60,235 nucleotides of DNA. It comes from JBHOQX01 sp042408595. Lineage in GTDB: Bacteria; Chloroflexota; Chloroflexia; Chloroflexales; Roseiflexaceae. Below the pieces are notes generated by a model. It worked only from the letters and a program-made list of their open reading frames with translations, searched no databases and had not been told where the DNA came from. The stretch lies in assembly GCA_042408595.1 (NCBI GenBank), contig JBHOQX010000026.1, forward strand, positions 1 to 60,235, given 5' to 3'. Below, piece by piece: positions 9,826 through 17,169 of this stretch. Numbering within the stretch: the first letter of the stretch is position 1; each line of letters begins with the position of its first letter. A program made the translations under genes and the position numbers.

Positions 9826-10017
9826 CTAACGCCCCTGCATGGCGCGTTTGCGCCGGTTGCGCTCGGCGCGGCGCGCCTTCTCCTTGCGCTGCTCGCTCTT
9901 CGAGACGAAATGCATCTTCTCGCGATAGGTCTTGGTGATGCGCTCGGCAACCACGCCCTTGTTGAAACGGCGCAGCAACTGATCGACGGTCTCGCCGTCA
10001 CGTCGCTCGACTCTCAT
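9826..10017 (-). CDS. rpsU: 30S ribosomal protein bS21
   Basis: A 63-residue basic ribosomal protein beginning MRVERRDGETVDQLLRRFNK, the typical bS21 pattern. It ends in a Lys/Arg-rich tail (EKARRAERNRRKRAMQGR). It binds the 30S platform near the anti-Shine-Dalgarno. The start at 10017 is fixed by this N-terminus and an upstream CCGAGG; the open frame extends to 10083 without homology. A good promoter lies about 100 bp upstream. Confidence 0.94.
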   Translation of the reverse strand: MRVERRDGETVDQLLRRFNKGVVAERITKTYREKMHFVSKSEQRKEKARRAERNRRKRAMQGR

Positions 10018-10113
10018 AGCTTGCCTCGGGGCGCGGGCTCCGGCCCGTGCCCGATCTGCTCTCACCCCCCCTCGCGCTTGCATCGCGGGTGCGCCGATGC
10101 CCTGCGTCCCTGT

Positions 10114-10142
10114 AGTATACCCGTGATCGCCGCCTGGTGCAA
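10114..10142 (-). promoter_or_regulatory. Promoter of rpsU
   Basis: The minus strand has TTGCAC, 17 bp, then TATACT. The predicted start is near 10107, giving a ~90-nt leader before rpsU. Confidence 0.6.
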
Positions 10143-10213
10143 GTGCTTCGCCGCTGCAGCGGAGCGTGCGGAATCTTCAGGCAGCTTCTAACAAAACTCC
10201 AATTGCAGACCGT

Positions 10214-10242
10214 TTGATCACCCTTGGGAGATCGTGTACAAT
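10214..10242 (+). promoter_or_regulatory. Promoter of the FmdB-type zinc-ribbon gene
   Basis: TTGATC (10214-10219), a 17-bp spacer, then TACAAT (10237-10242). AAGGAG follows at 10271 and the ATG is at 10286. Confidence 0.6.
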
Positions 10243-10285
10243 GACAGTCGGATGGAACACAACGCTCCAGAAGGAGTCTGCCGGT

Positions 10286-10615
10286 ATGCCGACCTACGTC
10301 TACAAATGCGATTCGTGTGGCGCTCAGTTCGAGCAGTTCCAGTCCTTCAAGGACGAACCGCTGCGGATATGCCCGGCCTGCGCGGGCGGGGTGCGGCGAG
10401 TCTTCCAGCCGGTTGGCATCGTCTTCAAAGGTTCGGGCTGGTATATCACCGATAGCCGCAAGAGCAGCAGCGCGAGCATCAGCGGCGAGGATAGCGCCAC
10501 AGGAGCGGAGAAGCCCGCCGGAACCACGGGGGAGGCTAAGCCCGCCGAGAGCGCTTCCGCCAACAGCAAGCCAGCGGACAGTTCCAGTGGTGCGAGCACA
10601 CCAGCCACAGCATAA
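10286..10615 (+). CDS. FmdB/putative regulatory zinc-ribbon protein
   Basis: A 109-residue protein. Its N-terminal ~45 residues are the FmdB zinc ribbon: MPTYVYKCDSCG with the first CxxC and RICPACAGG with the second. They are followed by the usual hydrophobic 'VFQPVGIVFKGSGWYITD' segment. The tail (~60-109) is low-complexity Ser/Ala/Pro/Glu, common in this family. The precise role is unknown; FmdB proteins were named as putative regulators of amidase/formamidase operons. The start at 10286 is fixed by AAGGAG and the motif; the frame is open to 10166 with unrelated sequence. Confidence 0.9.
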   Translation: MPTYVYKCDSCGAQFEQFQSFKDEPLRICPACAGGVRRVFQPVGIVFKGSGWYITDSRKSSSASISGEDSATGAEKPAGTTGEAKPAESASANSKPADSSSGASTPATA

Positions 10616-10701
10616 TAATACGGTTGCGATCCGTCCTGTCACTCGAACCTCCCGGCCGTCCCGGCGCGATGAGGGCGCGGAGTACGGGTGCATCTGTCGC
10701 T

Positions 10702-10730
10702 AGGGGCATCGTCGTGTCGATGATGCCCCT
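10702..10730 (+). terminator. Hairpin downstream of the zinc-ribbon gene
   Basis: A 12-bp stem (AGGGGCATCGTC / GATGATGCCCCT, one G-U pair) with a 5-nt loop lies 87 bp after the stop and before cysE. No U tract follows, so termination is only likely. Confidence 0.4.
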
Positions 10731-10783
10731 GCTGATGCACGACGCTTCTGCCCTGGCTGCCGGATGTCACGGGAGGTTTATCT

Positions 10784-11551
10784 ATGTCCTGGCGTGAGAA
10801 TCTCCGCATCTTGCGCGACGATGTGCGCGCGATCTTGATCAACGATCCTGCCGCCCGCAACCTGGCGGAGGTTATTCTGTATCCCGGCCTGCACGCGATC
10901 CTCTTCCATCGCGTCGCCCACGGGCTTTGGAAGCGGGGCGTGCCATTCGTGCCACGCCTGATCTCACAGATCGCGCGCTTTCTGACCGGCATCGAGATCC
11001 ACCCCGGCGCGACGATCGGTCGCGGCTTCTTCATCGACCACGGCATGGGGGTGGTGATCGGCGAAACCGCCGAGATCGGCGACTGGGTGATGCTCTACCA
11101 GGGTGTTACCCTCGGCGGGACGGGCAAGCAGCGCGGCAAGCGCCACCCGACGCTGGAAGATCATGTGATTGTCGGCGTTGGGGCCTCGGTGCTCGGCGCG
11201 ATCACGATTGGCGAGGGGGCGCGGATCGGCGGTGGGGCCGTGGTGGTCAAGGATGTGCCGCCGCACGCCACGGCGGTTGGCGTGCCGGCCCGCGTCGTTG
11301 CGTGGCGCGACCCGGCCACCGGCACGACTCGCCGCGTCGAAGATTTACCTGACCCGGAAGGGGAGATGCTGCGCAGTCTGCGCGCCAAAGTGATCGAGCT
11401 CGAGGATCGCCTGGCCGACCTGGAAGTCGCTACAGATCATCACCACCGCGAGCACCGCCGGGCAATCGAGGCGCTGCCGGCCCGGCTGTGGGCGGCGCTC
11501 GGCGAGAACGGCGCGAAGGATGAAGAGTACGTGCTAGGGGAAGGCATATGA
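10784..11551 (+). CDS. cysE: Serine O-acetyltransferase
   Basis: This 255-residue enzyme acetylates serine from acetyl-CoA, the first step of cysteine synthesis. It has the short N-terminal helical domain of the EpsC/CysE-type enzymes. A left-handed beta-helix of hexapeptide repeats follows from about residue 65, including IEIHPGATIGRGFFIDHGMGVVIGE, with the His-Gly catalytic region (HGMGVVIG) and GVTLGGTGK. The extra C-terminal tail (~205-255) is charged and probably helical. GGGAGG lies 7 bp before the ATG. Its stop overlaps the cysS start (ATGA), so the two are co-translated: one makes the cysteine precursor and the other charges tRNA-Cys. Confidence 0.95.
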   Translation: MSWRENLRILRDDVRAILINDPAARNLAEVILYPGLHAILFHRVAHGLWKRGVPFVPRLISQIARFLTGIEIHPGATIGRGFFIDHGMGVVIGETAEIGDWVMLYQGVTLGGTGKQRGKRHPTLEDHVIVGVGASVLGAITIGEGARIGGGAVVVKDVPPHATAVGVPARVVAWRDPATGTTRRVEDLPDPEGEMLRSLRAKVIELEDRLADLEVATDHHHREHRRAIEALPARLWAALGENGAKDEEYVLGEGI

Positions 11552-12969
11552 CGATCCAGATCTACAACACCCTCACCCGTCGCAAGGAGCCGCTGGAGAC
11601 GCTCGAGCCGGGCATCGTGAAGATGTATGTCTGTGGCGTGACGGTCTACGACGAGGCGCACATCGGCCACGCCATGTCCGCGCTGGTCTTCGATGTTATC
11701 CGCCGCTACCTGGAATACCGCGGCTACCAGGTGCGGCATGTCGTCAACTTTACCGATGTGGACGACAAGATCATCGCTCGCGCGCATGCCCTGGGCCGCG
11801 ACCCGCAGGCGCTCGCCGAGCAGTACATCGGCGAGTTCATGGACGACCTACAGGCGCTTGGCGTCAAGCCAGCGACCGTCTACCCGCGCGCGACCGAGAC
11901 GATGGAGGAGATCCGCCGCTTCATCGCCGGGCTGATCGAGGGCGGGCACGCCTATGTGGCGGACGGCGACGTCTACTTTCGCGTGGCGAGCGACCCGGAC
12001 TACGGCAAGCTTTCCGGGCGCAGCGTCGAGCAGATGCTGGCCGGCACGCGCTTCAGCGTGGACGAGCGCAAGGAGTCGCCGGCCGACTTCGCGCTGTGGA
12101 AAGCGGCCAAGCCCGGCGAGCCGGCTTGGCCGAGCCCGTGGGGGCCGGGGCGGCCCGGCTGGCATATCGAGTGCTCCGCGATGAACCTGAAGCATCTCGG
12201 CGAGCAGATCGACATCCACGGCGGCGGCACCGACCTGATCTTTCCGCACCATGAGAACGAGATCGCCCAGACCGAGAGCCTGACCGAGAAGCCCTTCGCT
12301 CGCTACTGGGTGCACAACGGCATGCTCCAGATCCAGACGCGGATGGAGGACGGCACGCTGAAGATGGAGAAGATGTCGAAGTCGCTCGGCAACGTCGTGA
12401 CCATCCGCGACTTCCTGGCGGAGCACGAGCCGGATGTCCTGCGCTTGGTGGTGCTCTCCAGTTCGTACCGCAGCCCGCTGGCGTACGGCCCGGAGATCGC
12501 GGCGGACCAGGCGCGCAAGCTGGCCCGGCTGCGCTCGGCGCTCGCCCCAGCGGCCGGCGATGCGCAGGTCGGCCCGACGGTCGCGCAGCTTGGCGCGACC
12601 GTCGAGGCGGCGCGGGCGCATTTCGTCGCGGCCATGGACGACGACTTCAACACCGCGGGCGCGCTGGCGGCGCTGTTCGAACTTGTGCGCGGCATCAATG
12701 TCGCGCGCGACGCCGGGGTGGGCGGCGAGCCGTTCGCGGCGGCGCAGGCCGCGCTGCGCGAGCTGGCCGGCGTGCTCGGGCTGCGCCTGGAGGCCGCGCC
12801 GGCCGGCGGGCAGGAGGCCGCGCCGTTCATCGACCTGCTGGTCGAACTGCGTACGGAGCTGCGCAAGGCGAAACAGTACGCCCTGGCCGACTCGGTGCGC
12901 ACCCGCCTGGCGGAACTGGGCGTCGTGCTCGAGGACGGGCCACAGGGGACGCGCTGGAAGGCGAAGTAG
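11548..12969 (+). CDS. cysS: Cysteinyl-tRNA synthetase
   Basis: A 473-residue class I aminoacyl-tRNA synthetase attaching Cys to tRNA-Cys. The zinc-binding Cys at ~28 (YVCGVTVYD) is followed by the HIGH motif (HIGHA, ~38). The KMSKS loop (EKMSKSLGN) is near residue 275. The other zinc ligands are in the WHIECSAM and HGGGTDLIFPHHENE regions. The C-terminal DALR-like anticodon domain contains AMDDDFNTAGALAALFEL. It overlaps cysE by 4 bp. Length and all key motifs are normal. Confidence 0.97.
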   Translation: MTIQIYNTLTRRKEPLETLEPGIVKMYVCGVTVYDEAHIGHAMSALVFDVIRRYLEYRGYQVRHVVNFTDVDDKIIARAHALGRDPQALAEQYIGEFMDDLQALGVKPATVYPRATETMEEIRRFIAGLIEGGHAYVADGDVYFRVASDPDYGKLSGRSVEQMLAGTRFSVDERKESPADFALWKAAKPGEPAWPSPWGPGRPGWHIECSAMNLKHLGEQIDIHGGGTDLIFPHHENEIAQTESLTEKPFARYWVHNGMLQIQTRMEDGTLKMEKMSKSLGNVVTIRDFLAEHEPDVLRLVVLSSSYRSPLAYGPEIAADQARKLARLRSALAPAAGDAQVGPTVAQLGATVEAARAHFVAAMDDDFNTAGALAALFELVRGINVARDAGVGGEPFAAAQAALRELAGVLGLRLEAAPAGGQEAAPFIDLLVELRTELRKAKQYALADSVRTRLAELGVVLEDGPQGTRWKAK

Positions 12970-13011
12970 GGATCGGAGATCAGGTTCGCGATCTACCCGT
13001 GCTCAGCTCTA

Positions 13012-13153
13012 AGAGGCTGTCGGCAACGCTCCCAGTGTGGGCCTTGGGGGGCCGCCGGCCCCCAGAGACATCCTCCCCCGTCGACGGCGCGGCGGAACAT
13101 CGGGAGGTATGGCGGGCGCCGCCCGCCAAGACTCCCCCTTGCAGACAGCCTCT
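13012..13153. repeat. Terminal-inverted-repeat element, copy A
   Basis: A 142-bp non-coding element with 15-bp ends: AGAGGCTGTCGGCAA (13012-13026) and TTGCAGACAGCCTCT (13139-13153), matching at 14 of 15 positions. The interior holds a GGCCGCCGGCCC palindrome and a GC-rich right half. The right half resembles that of copies near 46.8 kb and, inverted, 40.25 kb. It fills most of the cysS-prmA gap, and its right end sits next to the AAAGGA used by prmA. Confidence 0.7.
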
Positions 13154-13172
13154 AAAGGACATGACACCATCG

Positions 13173-14192
13173 ATGACATGGATGGAACTCTCTGTCGAGG
13201 TCGATCCCGAGGCGGTGGAGCCAGTGAGCGAGTTGCTGTCGCAGGCCGGCTACAACCGCGGCGTGGTCGTCGACCGGCCGATCATCCCCGGCGACGATGG
13301 CCCGGAGTTCAGCTACGACCCGAGCCGCCCGGTGACGCTGCGCACCTACCTGCCGGTCGACGACCAGGCCGAGGCGACCCGGGCGCGGCTGGAGCAGGCG
13401 CTGTGGCACCTCGGGCGCATGCGCCCGGTCGGGCCGCTGCGCGTCCGGCAGGTCGCGGAAGAGGATTGGGCCAACGCCTGGAAGCAGCACTACAGCGTCC
13501 AGCGGATCGGCGAGCGCACCGTGATCGTCCCATCGTGGCTCGACTACGCGCCGCGGCCGGATGATATTGTCCTGCGGCTCGACCCCGGCATGGCTTTCGG
13601 CACCGGGCTGCACCCGACGACTCGGCTGTGCCTGGCGCTGCTGGAGCCGTATGTCCGCCCCGGCGCGGCGGTGCTCGACCTGGGGTGCGGCTCCGGCATC
13701 CTGGCGATCGCCGCGGCGCGCTTGGGCGCCGGCGCGGTGCTGGCGCTCGACAACGACCCGATCGCCGTCGCGGCGGCCCGCGAGAATGTGGCGCGCAACG
13801 AGGTTGGCAGCGTGGTGCAGGTGGCGGAGGGCAGCCTCGGCACGGGCGCGGCGCTGAGGCACTGGCTGGGGGCCTCCGTAGACCAGGCGACCGGGAGATC
13901 AGGAGATGAGAAGGCCAGCAGCGACTCGATCGTCCGGCCTCCCGCGCTGCCTGCCACTCCGCCCCAATCGGGGCCATTTGACCTGATCGTGGCCAACATC
14001 ATCGCCACCGTCCTGGTAGCGCTGGCAGAAGATCTGGCCGCCGCCCTCGCACCGGATGGGCTGCTGATCAGCTCCGGGATCATCGCCGAGCGCGAGGACG
14101 AGGTGGCGCTGGCCTACGCCGCCGCCGGCCTGGAGCGTGTCGCCCGCCGGCAGGAGAGCGACTGGGTGGCGCTGGTGCATCGCCGAGCCTGA
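13173..14192 (+). CDS. prmA: Ribosomal protein L11 methyltransferase
   Basis: A 339-residue SAM-dependent methyltransferase that modifies ribosomal protein L11. The start M-T-W-M-E-L-S-V-E-V matches the family; the ATG at 13161 is an alternative, and the frame open to 12999 is repeat DNA. The N-terminal substrate-recognition domain is followed by MAFGTGLHPTTRLCL (~137-151), SAM motif VLDLGCGSGILAIAAARLGA (~166-185), and the late motif PFDLIVANII. About 40 residues of low-complexity sequence (encoded ~13866-13976) sit just before that motif and are absent from typical PrmA. They contain repeat words also found between genes. Confidence 0.93.
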   Translation: MTWMELSVEVDPEAVEPVSELLSQAGYNRGVVVDRPIIPGDDGPEFSYDPSRPVTLRTYLPVDDQAEATRARLEQALWHLGRMRPVGPLRVRQVAEEDWANAWKQHYSVQRIGERTVIVPSWLDYAPRPDDIVLRLDPGMAFGTGLHPTTRLCLALLEPYVRPGAAVLDLGCGSGILAIAAARLGAGAVLALDNDPIAVAAARENVARNEVGSVVQVAEGSLGTGAALRHWLGASVDQATGRSGDEKASSDSIVRPPALPATPPQSGPFDLIVANIIATVLVALAEDLAAALAPDGLLISSGIIAEREDEVALAYAAAGLERVARRQESDWVALVHRRA

Positions 14193-14279
14193 CAGGTGAG
14201 CGGGTGACAGGGTGAATCTGGTCGTCTACCGTTCTTCATCCACTGTCCCATGTCCACCCACTATCCACCGCCCCTCCTC

Positions 14280-14308
14280 TTCCGCCTTCCGTCCATGTAG
14301 GCTATAAT
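14280..14308 (+). promoter_or_regulatory. Promoter of rsmE
   Basis: A perfect TATAAT (14303-14308) has only a weak TTCCGC 17 bp upstream. It lies about 70 bp before the rsmE ATG. The 14193-14280 stretch holds repeat-type words and nothing else recognised. Confidence 0.5.
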
Positions 14309-14376
14309 CTGAAGTAGCCCGCCTGCCAGTAAGCCAGCTTCCTGTGCGCCCGCGCCGCGATGCGCTCGTTCGTGCT

Positions 14377-15204
14377 ATGCCAAAACGCCAGCAGACCCGC
14401 CGCCGCGCGGCCCAGAGCAACACCTACCGCTTCTTTGTGCAGCCGGACGCGCTCCTTGGGCGCGAGTTCGCGCTGGAGGACGGCGATCTGGCGCACCAGC
14501 TGGGAACGGTGCTGCGGCTCGGGCCGGGCGATCACGTCGTGCTGCTGGACAACAGCGGCTGGCAGTTCGATGTGGTCCTGACACGGCTCGAGCGCAGCCA
14601 CATCCGCGGAACGGTCGAGCGCAAGGAGCTGGCCGGCGGCGAGCCGCGTACCAAGATCACGCTGTACACCGCGCTGATGCGCCCGGAGCGCTTCGAGTGG
14701 GTCTTGCAGAAGGGGACCGAGTTGGGCGTCGCGGCGTTCGTTCCCCTGATCTGCGAGCGGAGCATGCTGGCCGATGCCGATGAGCTGAGCGAGCGCAAGC
14801 TGGAGCGCTGGAGCCGGATCATCCGCGAGGCGGCGGAGCGGGCCCGCCGCGGCAAGCTGCCGCGCCTGGCGCCGGCGTTGTTCTTCGGTGCGGCCTGCGA
14901 GCAGGCGGCCCGCCGCGGCCCAGCTCTGCTGCTCTGGGAGGGGGAGGGGGCCGCGCCGTTGCGCCAGGCGCTGCGGGCGCACGAGGCGAGTCCGCCGCCT
15001 CCCATCCTGCCGCCGGCCCCCAGGGCGCCGCTGAGCGTCGCAGTCTTTAGCGGGCCGGAGGGCGGCCTGTCCCATGCCGAACTGGAGACGGCCCGCGGCC
15101 ACGGCCTGCTGCCGGTCACCCTCGGCCCGCGCACCATGCGCGCCGAAACGGCCCCGATCGTCGCCGCGGCGGCGATCCTGTACGAGATGGGAGACATGGG
15201 GTAG
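14377..15204 (+). CDS. rsmE: 16S rRNA m3U1498 methyltransferase
   Basis: A 275-residue SPOUT-class enzyme methylating U1498 of 16S rRNA. The N-terminal PUA-like domain starts NTYRFFVQPDALLG; the SPOUT domain carries QKGTELGVAAFVPLICERS. The knot region has VFSGPEGGLSHAEL and TLGPRTMRAETAPIVAAAAIL. A Pro/Ser-rich stretch (SPPPPILPPAPRAPL, ~210-225) precedes the knot and looks like a low-complexity insertion. The ATG at 14377 was chosen; a GTG at 14344 is possible. No strong ribosome site is visible for either. Confidence 0.93.
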   Translation: MPKRQQTRRRAAQSNTYRFFVQPDALLGREFALEDGDLAHQLGTVLRLGPGDHVVLLDNSGWQFDVVLTRLERSHIRGTVERKELAGGEPRTKITLYTALMRPERFEWVLQKGTELGVAAFVPLICERSMLADADELSERKLERWSRIIREAAERARRGKLPRLAPALFFGAACEQAARRGPALLLWEGEGAAPLRQALRAHEASPPPPILPPAPRAPLSVAVFSGPEGGLSHAELETARGHGLLPVTLGPRTMRAETAPIVAAAAILYEMGDMG

Positions 15205-15212
15205 GGTGGCGT

Positions 15213-15302
15213 GCAGCGTTCAAAGTTTGACATTCACAAGCTGCGGCGAACGTCCTGCTGCAGCTATGAGCGCCCCGTTGCACCCTGGATGTTGAACGCT
15301 GC
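15213..15302. repeat. Inverted repeat with perfect 11-bp ends
   Basis: GCAGCGTTCAA (15213-15223) and TTGAACGCTGC (15292-15302) are exact inverted copies flanking ~68 bp, between rsmE and the S41 protease gene. No coding potential is seen. It is probably one of the short dispersed repeats of this genome. Confidence 0.55.
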
Positions 15303-15334
15303 CCGTTGACCTTCTCACGCACCCGGAGGCTGCC

Positions 15335-16684
15335 ATGCGCCGTTCGCTTCGTACTACCGCGCTCACATCCGCGCTTGGCCTGCTGTTGCTGCTGGTCGGC
15401 TTCGGGGCCGGCTGGATCAGCGCCCTCGCGCTCGGCGGGCGGTTCCCCGTCGGAGCCGACCTGCTGGCGTTCATCGGGCCGGGAGTTGGCGCGAACGCCA
15501 GCACGCCGGCGCAGCTGCGGCGCGACTTCAGCGTTTTCTGGGAGGTCTGGAACCTGGTCGAGCGCGAGTTCTACACCACCAGGCCGCTTGATCGTACCCG
15601 CATGATTCAGGGGGCGATCAAGGGCATGCTCCAGTCGCTCGACGACCAGTATACCGTCTACCAGGAGCCGGAGCTGGCGCGGCAGACCAATGAGCATATG
15701 CAGGGCAAGATGGGCGGCATCGGCACGTACCTGCGGATCACCGACGGGCGCGCGTTCCTCTGGAAGCCGATCAAGGGCGCGCCGGCGGCGGCGGCGGGCC
15801 TGGTGCAGGATGACGAACTCGTCGAGGTGGATGGCGTGGCGATCGGCCCGCTGATCGCCGGGCTGGAGAGCAACCAGGCGGCGGTCAAGGTCGCCTCGTT
15901 GCTCCGCGGCGAGCCCGGCACGCCGGTCGCCCTGGTCATCCGCCGCGCCGCCGATGGCACGCTGCTGCGCATCACGCTGACGCGGGCCGATGTGACGGTC
16001 ATCAGCGTCGAATCGCAGATGCTAGACGGCGGCATCGGCTACATCAAAATCAGCGAGTTCAAGGCGAACACGACCGGCGAGTTCGACGCGGCGGTGCGCG
16101 ATCTACGGGCCAGGGGCCTGCGGGGCCTGGTGCTCGACCTGCGCAACAATCCCGGCGGCTTCCTGCAGAATGCGCAGGACGTGCTCGGCCGTTTCTACAG
16201 CGGCGTAGCGCTGGTGGAGGAGCGGCGCGGCGGGGTGACGGAGACGATCAACACCAACCCCGCGCTGCTGAACGCGCGCGTGCCGGACGTGCCGCTCGTC
16301 GTGCTGGTGAATGGCGGGACCGCCAGCGCGAGCGAGATCGTCGCCGGAGCGCTGCGCGAAAAGTGGCCCGCGACCTACCTGCTCGGCGAGAAGACCTTCG
16401 GCAAAGGCTCGGTGCAGTACATCCACCCGCTCAGCGACGGCGGCAGCGCCCGGATCACCATCGCGCACTGGTTCACCCCCAACCGAACGGCGATCAACAA
16501 GGTCGGCATCACGCCGCAGTTCGTCGTGCCGTACAGCGAGGATGCCAGGTACCCTGTGCCGTGCGTCGGCGGGCGGCAGCCAGCGGCCGGGCAGAGCGCC
16601 TGCGGCGACAGCCAGCTCGCCTGGGCGCTGCGCCTCCTGACCACCGGCGAGACGCCGCCACCCGGTATGAGCGCGGCCAAGTAA
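15335..16684 (+). CDS. S41 C-terminal processing peptidase, exported
   Basis: A 449-residue Ser/Lys protease of the CtpA/Prc type. It has an N-terminal signal anchor (LGLLLLLVGFGAGWISALAL, ~16-35) and then a helical segment with FWEVWNLVEREFYT. A PDZ domain follows (~115-190, with GAPAAAAGLVQDDELVEVDG). The protease core has LRNNPGGFLQNA, the nucleophile region NGGTASASEIVAGAL (Ser near residue 331) and the general-base Lys in GEKTFGKGSVQ (~348-358). It likely trims proteins outside the membrane. The tail 'ARYPVPCVGGRQPAAGQSACGD' contributes two Cys. Confidence 0.95.
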   Translation: MRRSLRTTALTSALGLLLLLVGFGAGWISALALGGRFPVGADLLAFIGPGVGANASTPAQLRRDFSVFWEVWNLVEREFYTTRPLDRTRMIQGAIKGMLQSLDDQYTVYQEPELARQTNEHMQGKMGGIGTYLRITDGRAFLWKPIKGAPAAAAGLVQDDELVEVDGVAIGPLIAGLESNQAAVKVASLLRGEPGTPVALVIRRAADGTLLRITLTRADVTVISVESQMLDGGIGYIKISEFKANTTGEFDAAVRDLRARGLRGLVLDLRNNPGGFLQNAQDVLGRFYSGVALVEERRGGVTETINTNPALLNARVPDVPLVVLVNGGTASASEIVAGALREKWPATYLLGEKTFGKGSVQYIHPLSDGGSARITIAHWFTPNRTAINKVGITPQFVVPYSEDARYPVPCVGGRQPAAGQSACGDSQLAWALRLLTTGETPPPGMSAAK

Positions 16685-16700
16685 GCGTCTGGCGGGAAGG

Positions 16701-16770
16701 AGGCAGACGGTCGGACGGTCAGACAACCTGGAGGTAGCAGCCAGAAGGCAGCAGCCAGAAGGTAAAAGGC
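16701..16770. repeat. Short tandem/degenerate repeat tract
   Basis: AGCAGCCAGAAGG occurs twice exactly (16736-16748, 16750-16762), preceded by GACGGTC-type words (16707-16720). The rest of the 16685-16903 gap has no gene. Similar words recur near 46.88 kb. Confidence 0.55.
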
Positions 16771-16903
16771 AGATAGTCGGAACACTGTTTTCTTGGCTCT
16801 CGACGGTCTGAGCGTCGGTGTGTATCGGTGGCACCTGCCTTGCTACGCAACTACTTGCGTACCGTGTGGACGCGTTCCCTTCCCGCAGTAGAAGAGCAGC
16901 ACG

Positions 16904-17158
16904 ATGATTATCAACCGCACCGCTGACGTGGCGCGCGGGCGCGGCATCACAACGATCACCGACCTTGCCGCGCGCACTGGGCTGGCCTACAATACCGCCC
17001 CTGCCCTGTTCACCGGGCGCACGACGCGCATCGACCATGAGACGCTCGACCGGCTCTGCGCCGCCCTGGGTGTGCAGCCGGGCGACCTGTTGGTCTACGT
17101 CTCGCCTGCTTCCGCCGGAGATGGCCTGACCGCCCTTGCCACATCCACGAGCGACTGA
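16904..17158 (+). CDS. Small Cro/C1-type helix-turn-helix regulator
   Basis: This 84-residue protein matches the short Cro/C1 (HTH_26/YozG-like) pattern. Its helix-turn-helix is in TDLAARTGLAYNTAPALFTGRT (about residues 18-39), and the family signature LDRLCAALGVQPGDLLVY follows. The C-terminus is a short Ser/Thr/Ala tail. It lies 11 bp before the start of the giant sensor kinase gene on the same strand, so the two are probably co-transcribed and the regulator may act in the same circuit. The target is unknown. Confidence 0.85.
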   Translation: MIINRTADVARGRGITTITDLAARTGLAYNTAPALFTGRTTRIDHETLDRLCAALGVQPGDLLVYVSPASAGDGLTALATSTSD

Positions 17159-17169
17159 CAGGCACACCG

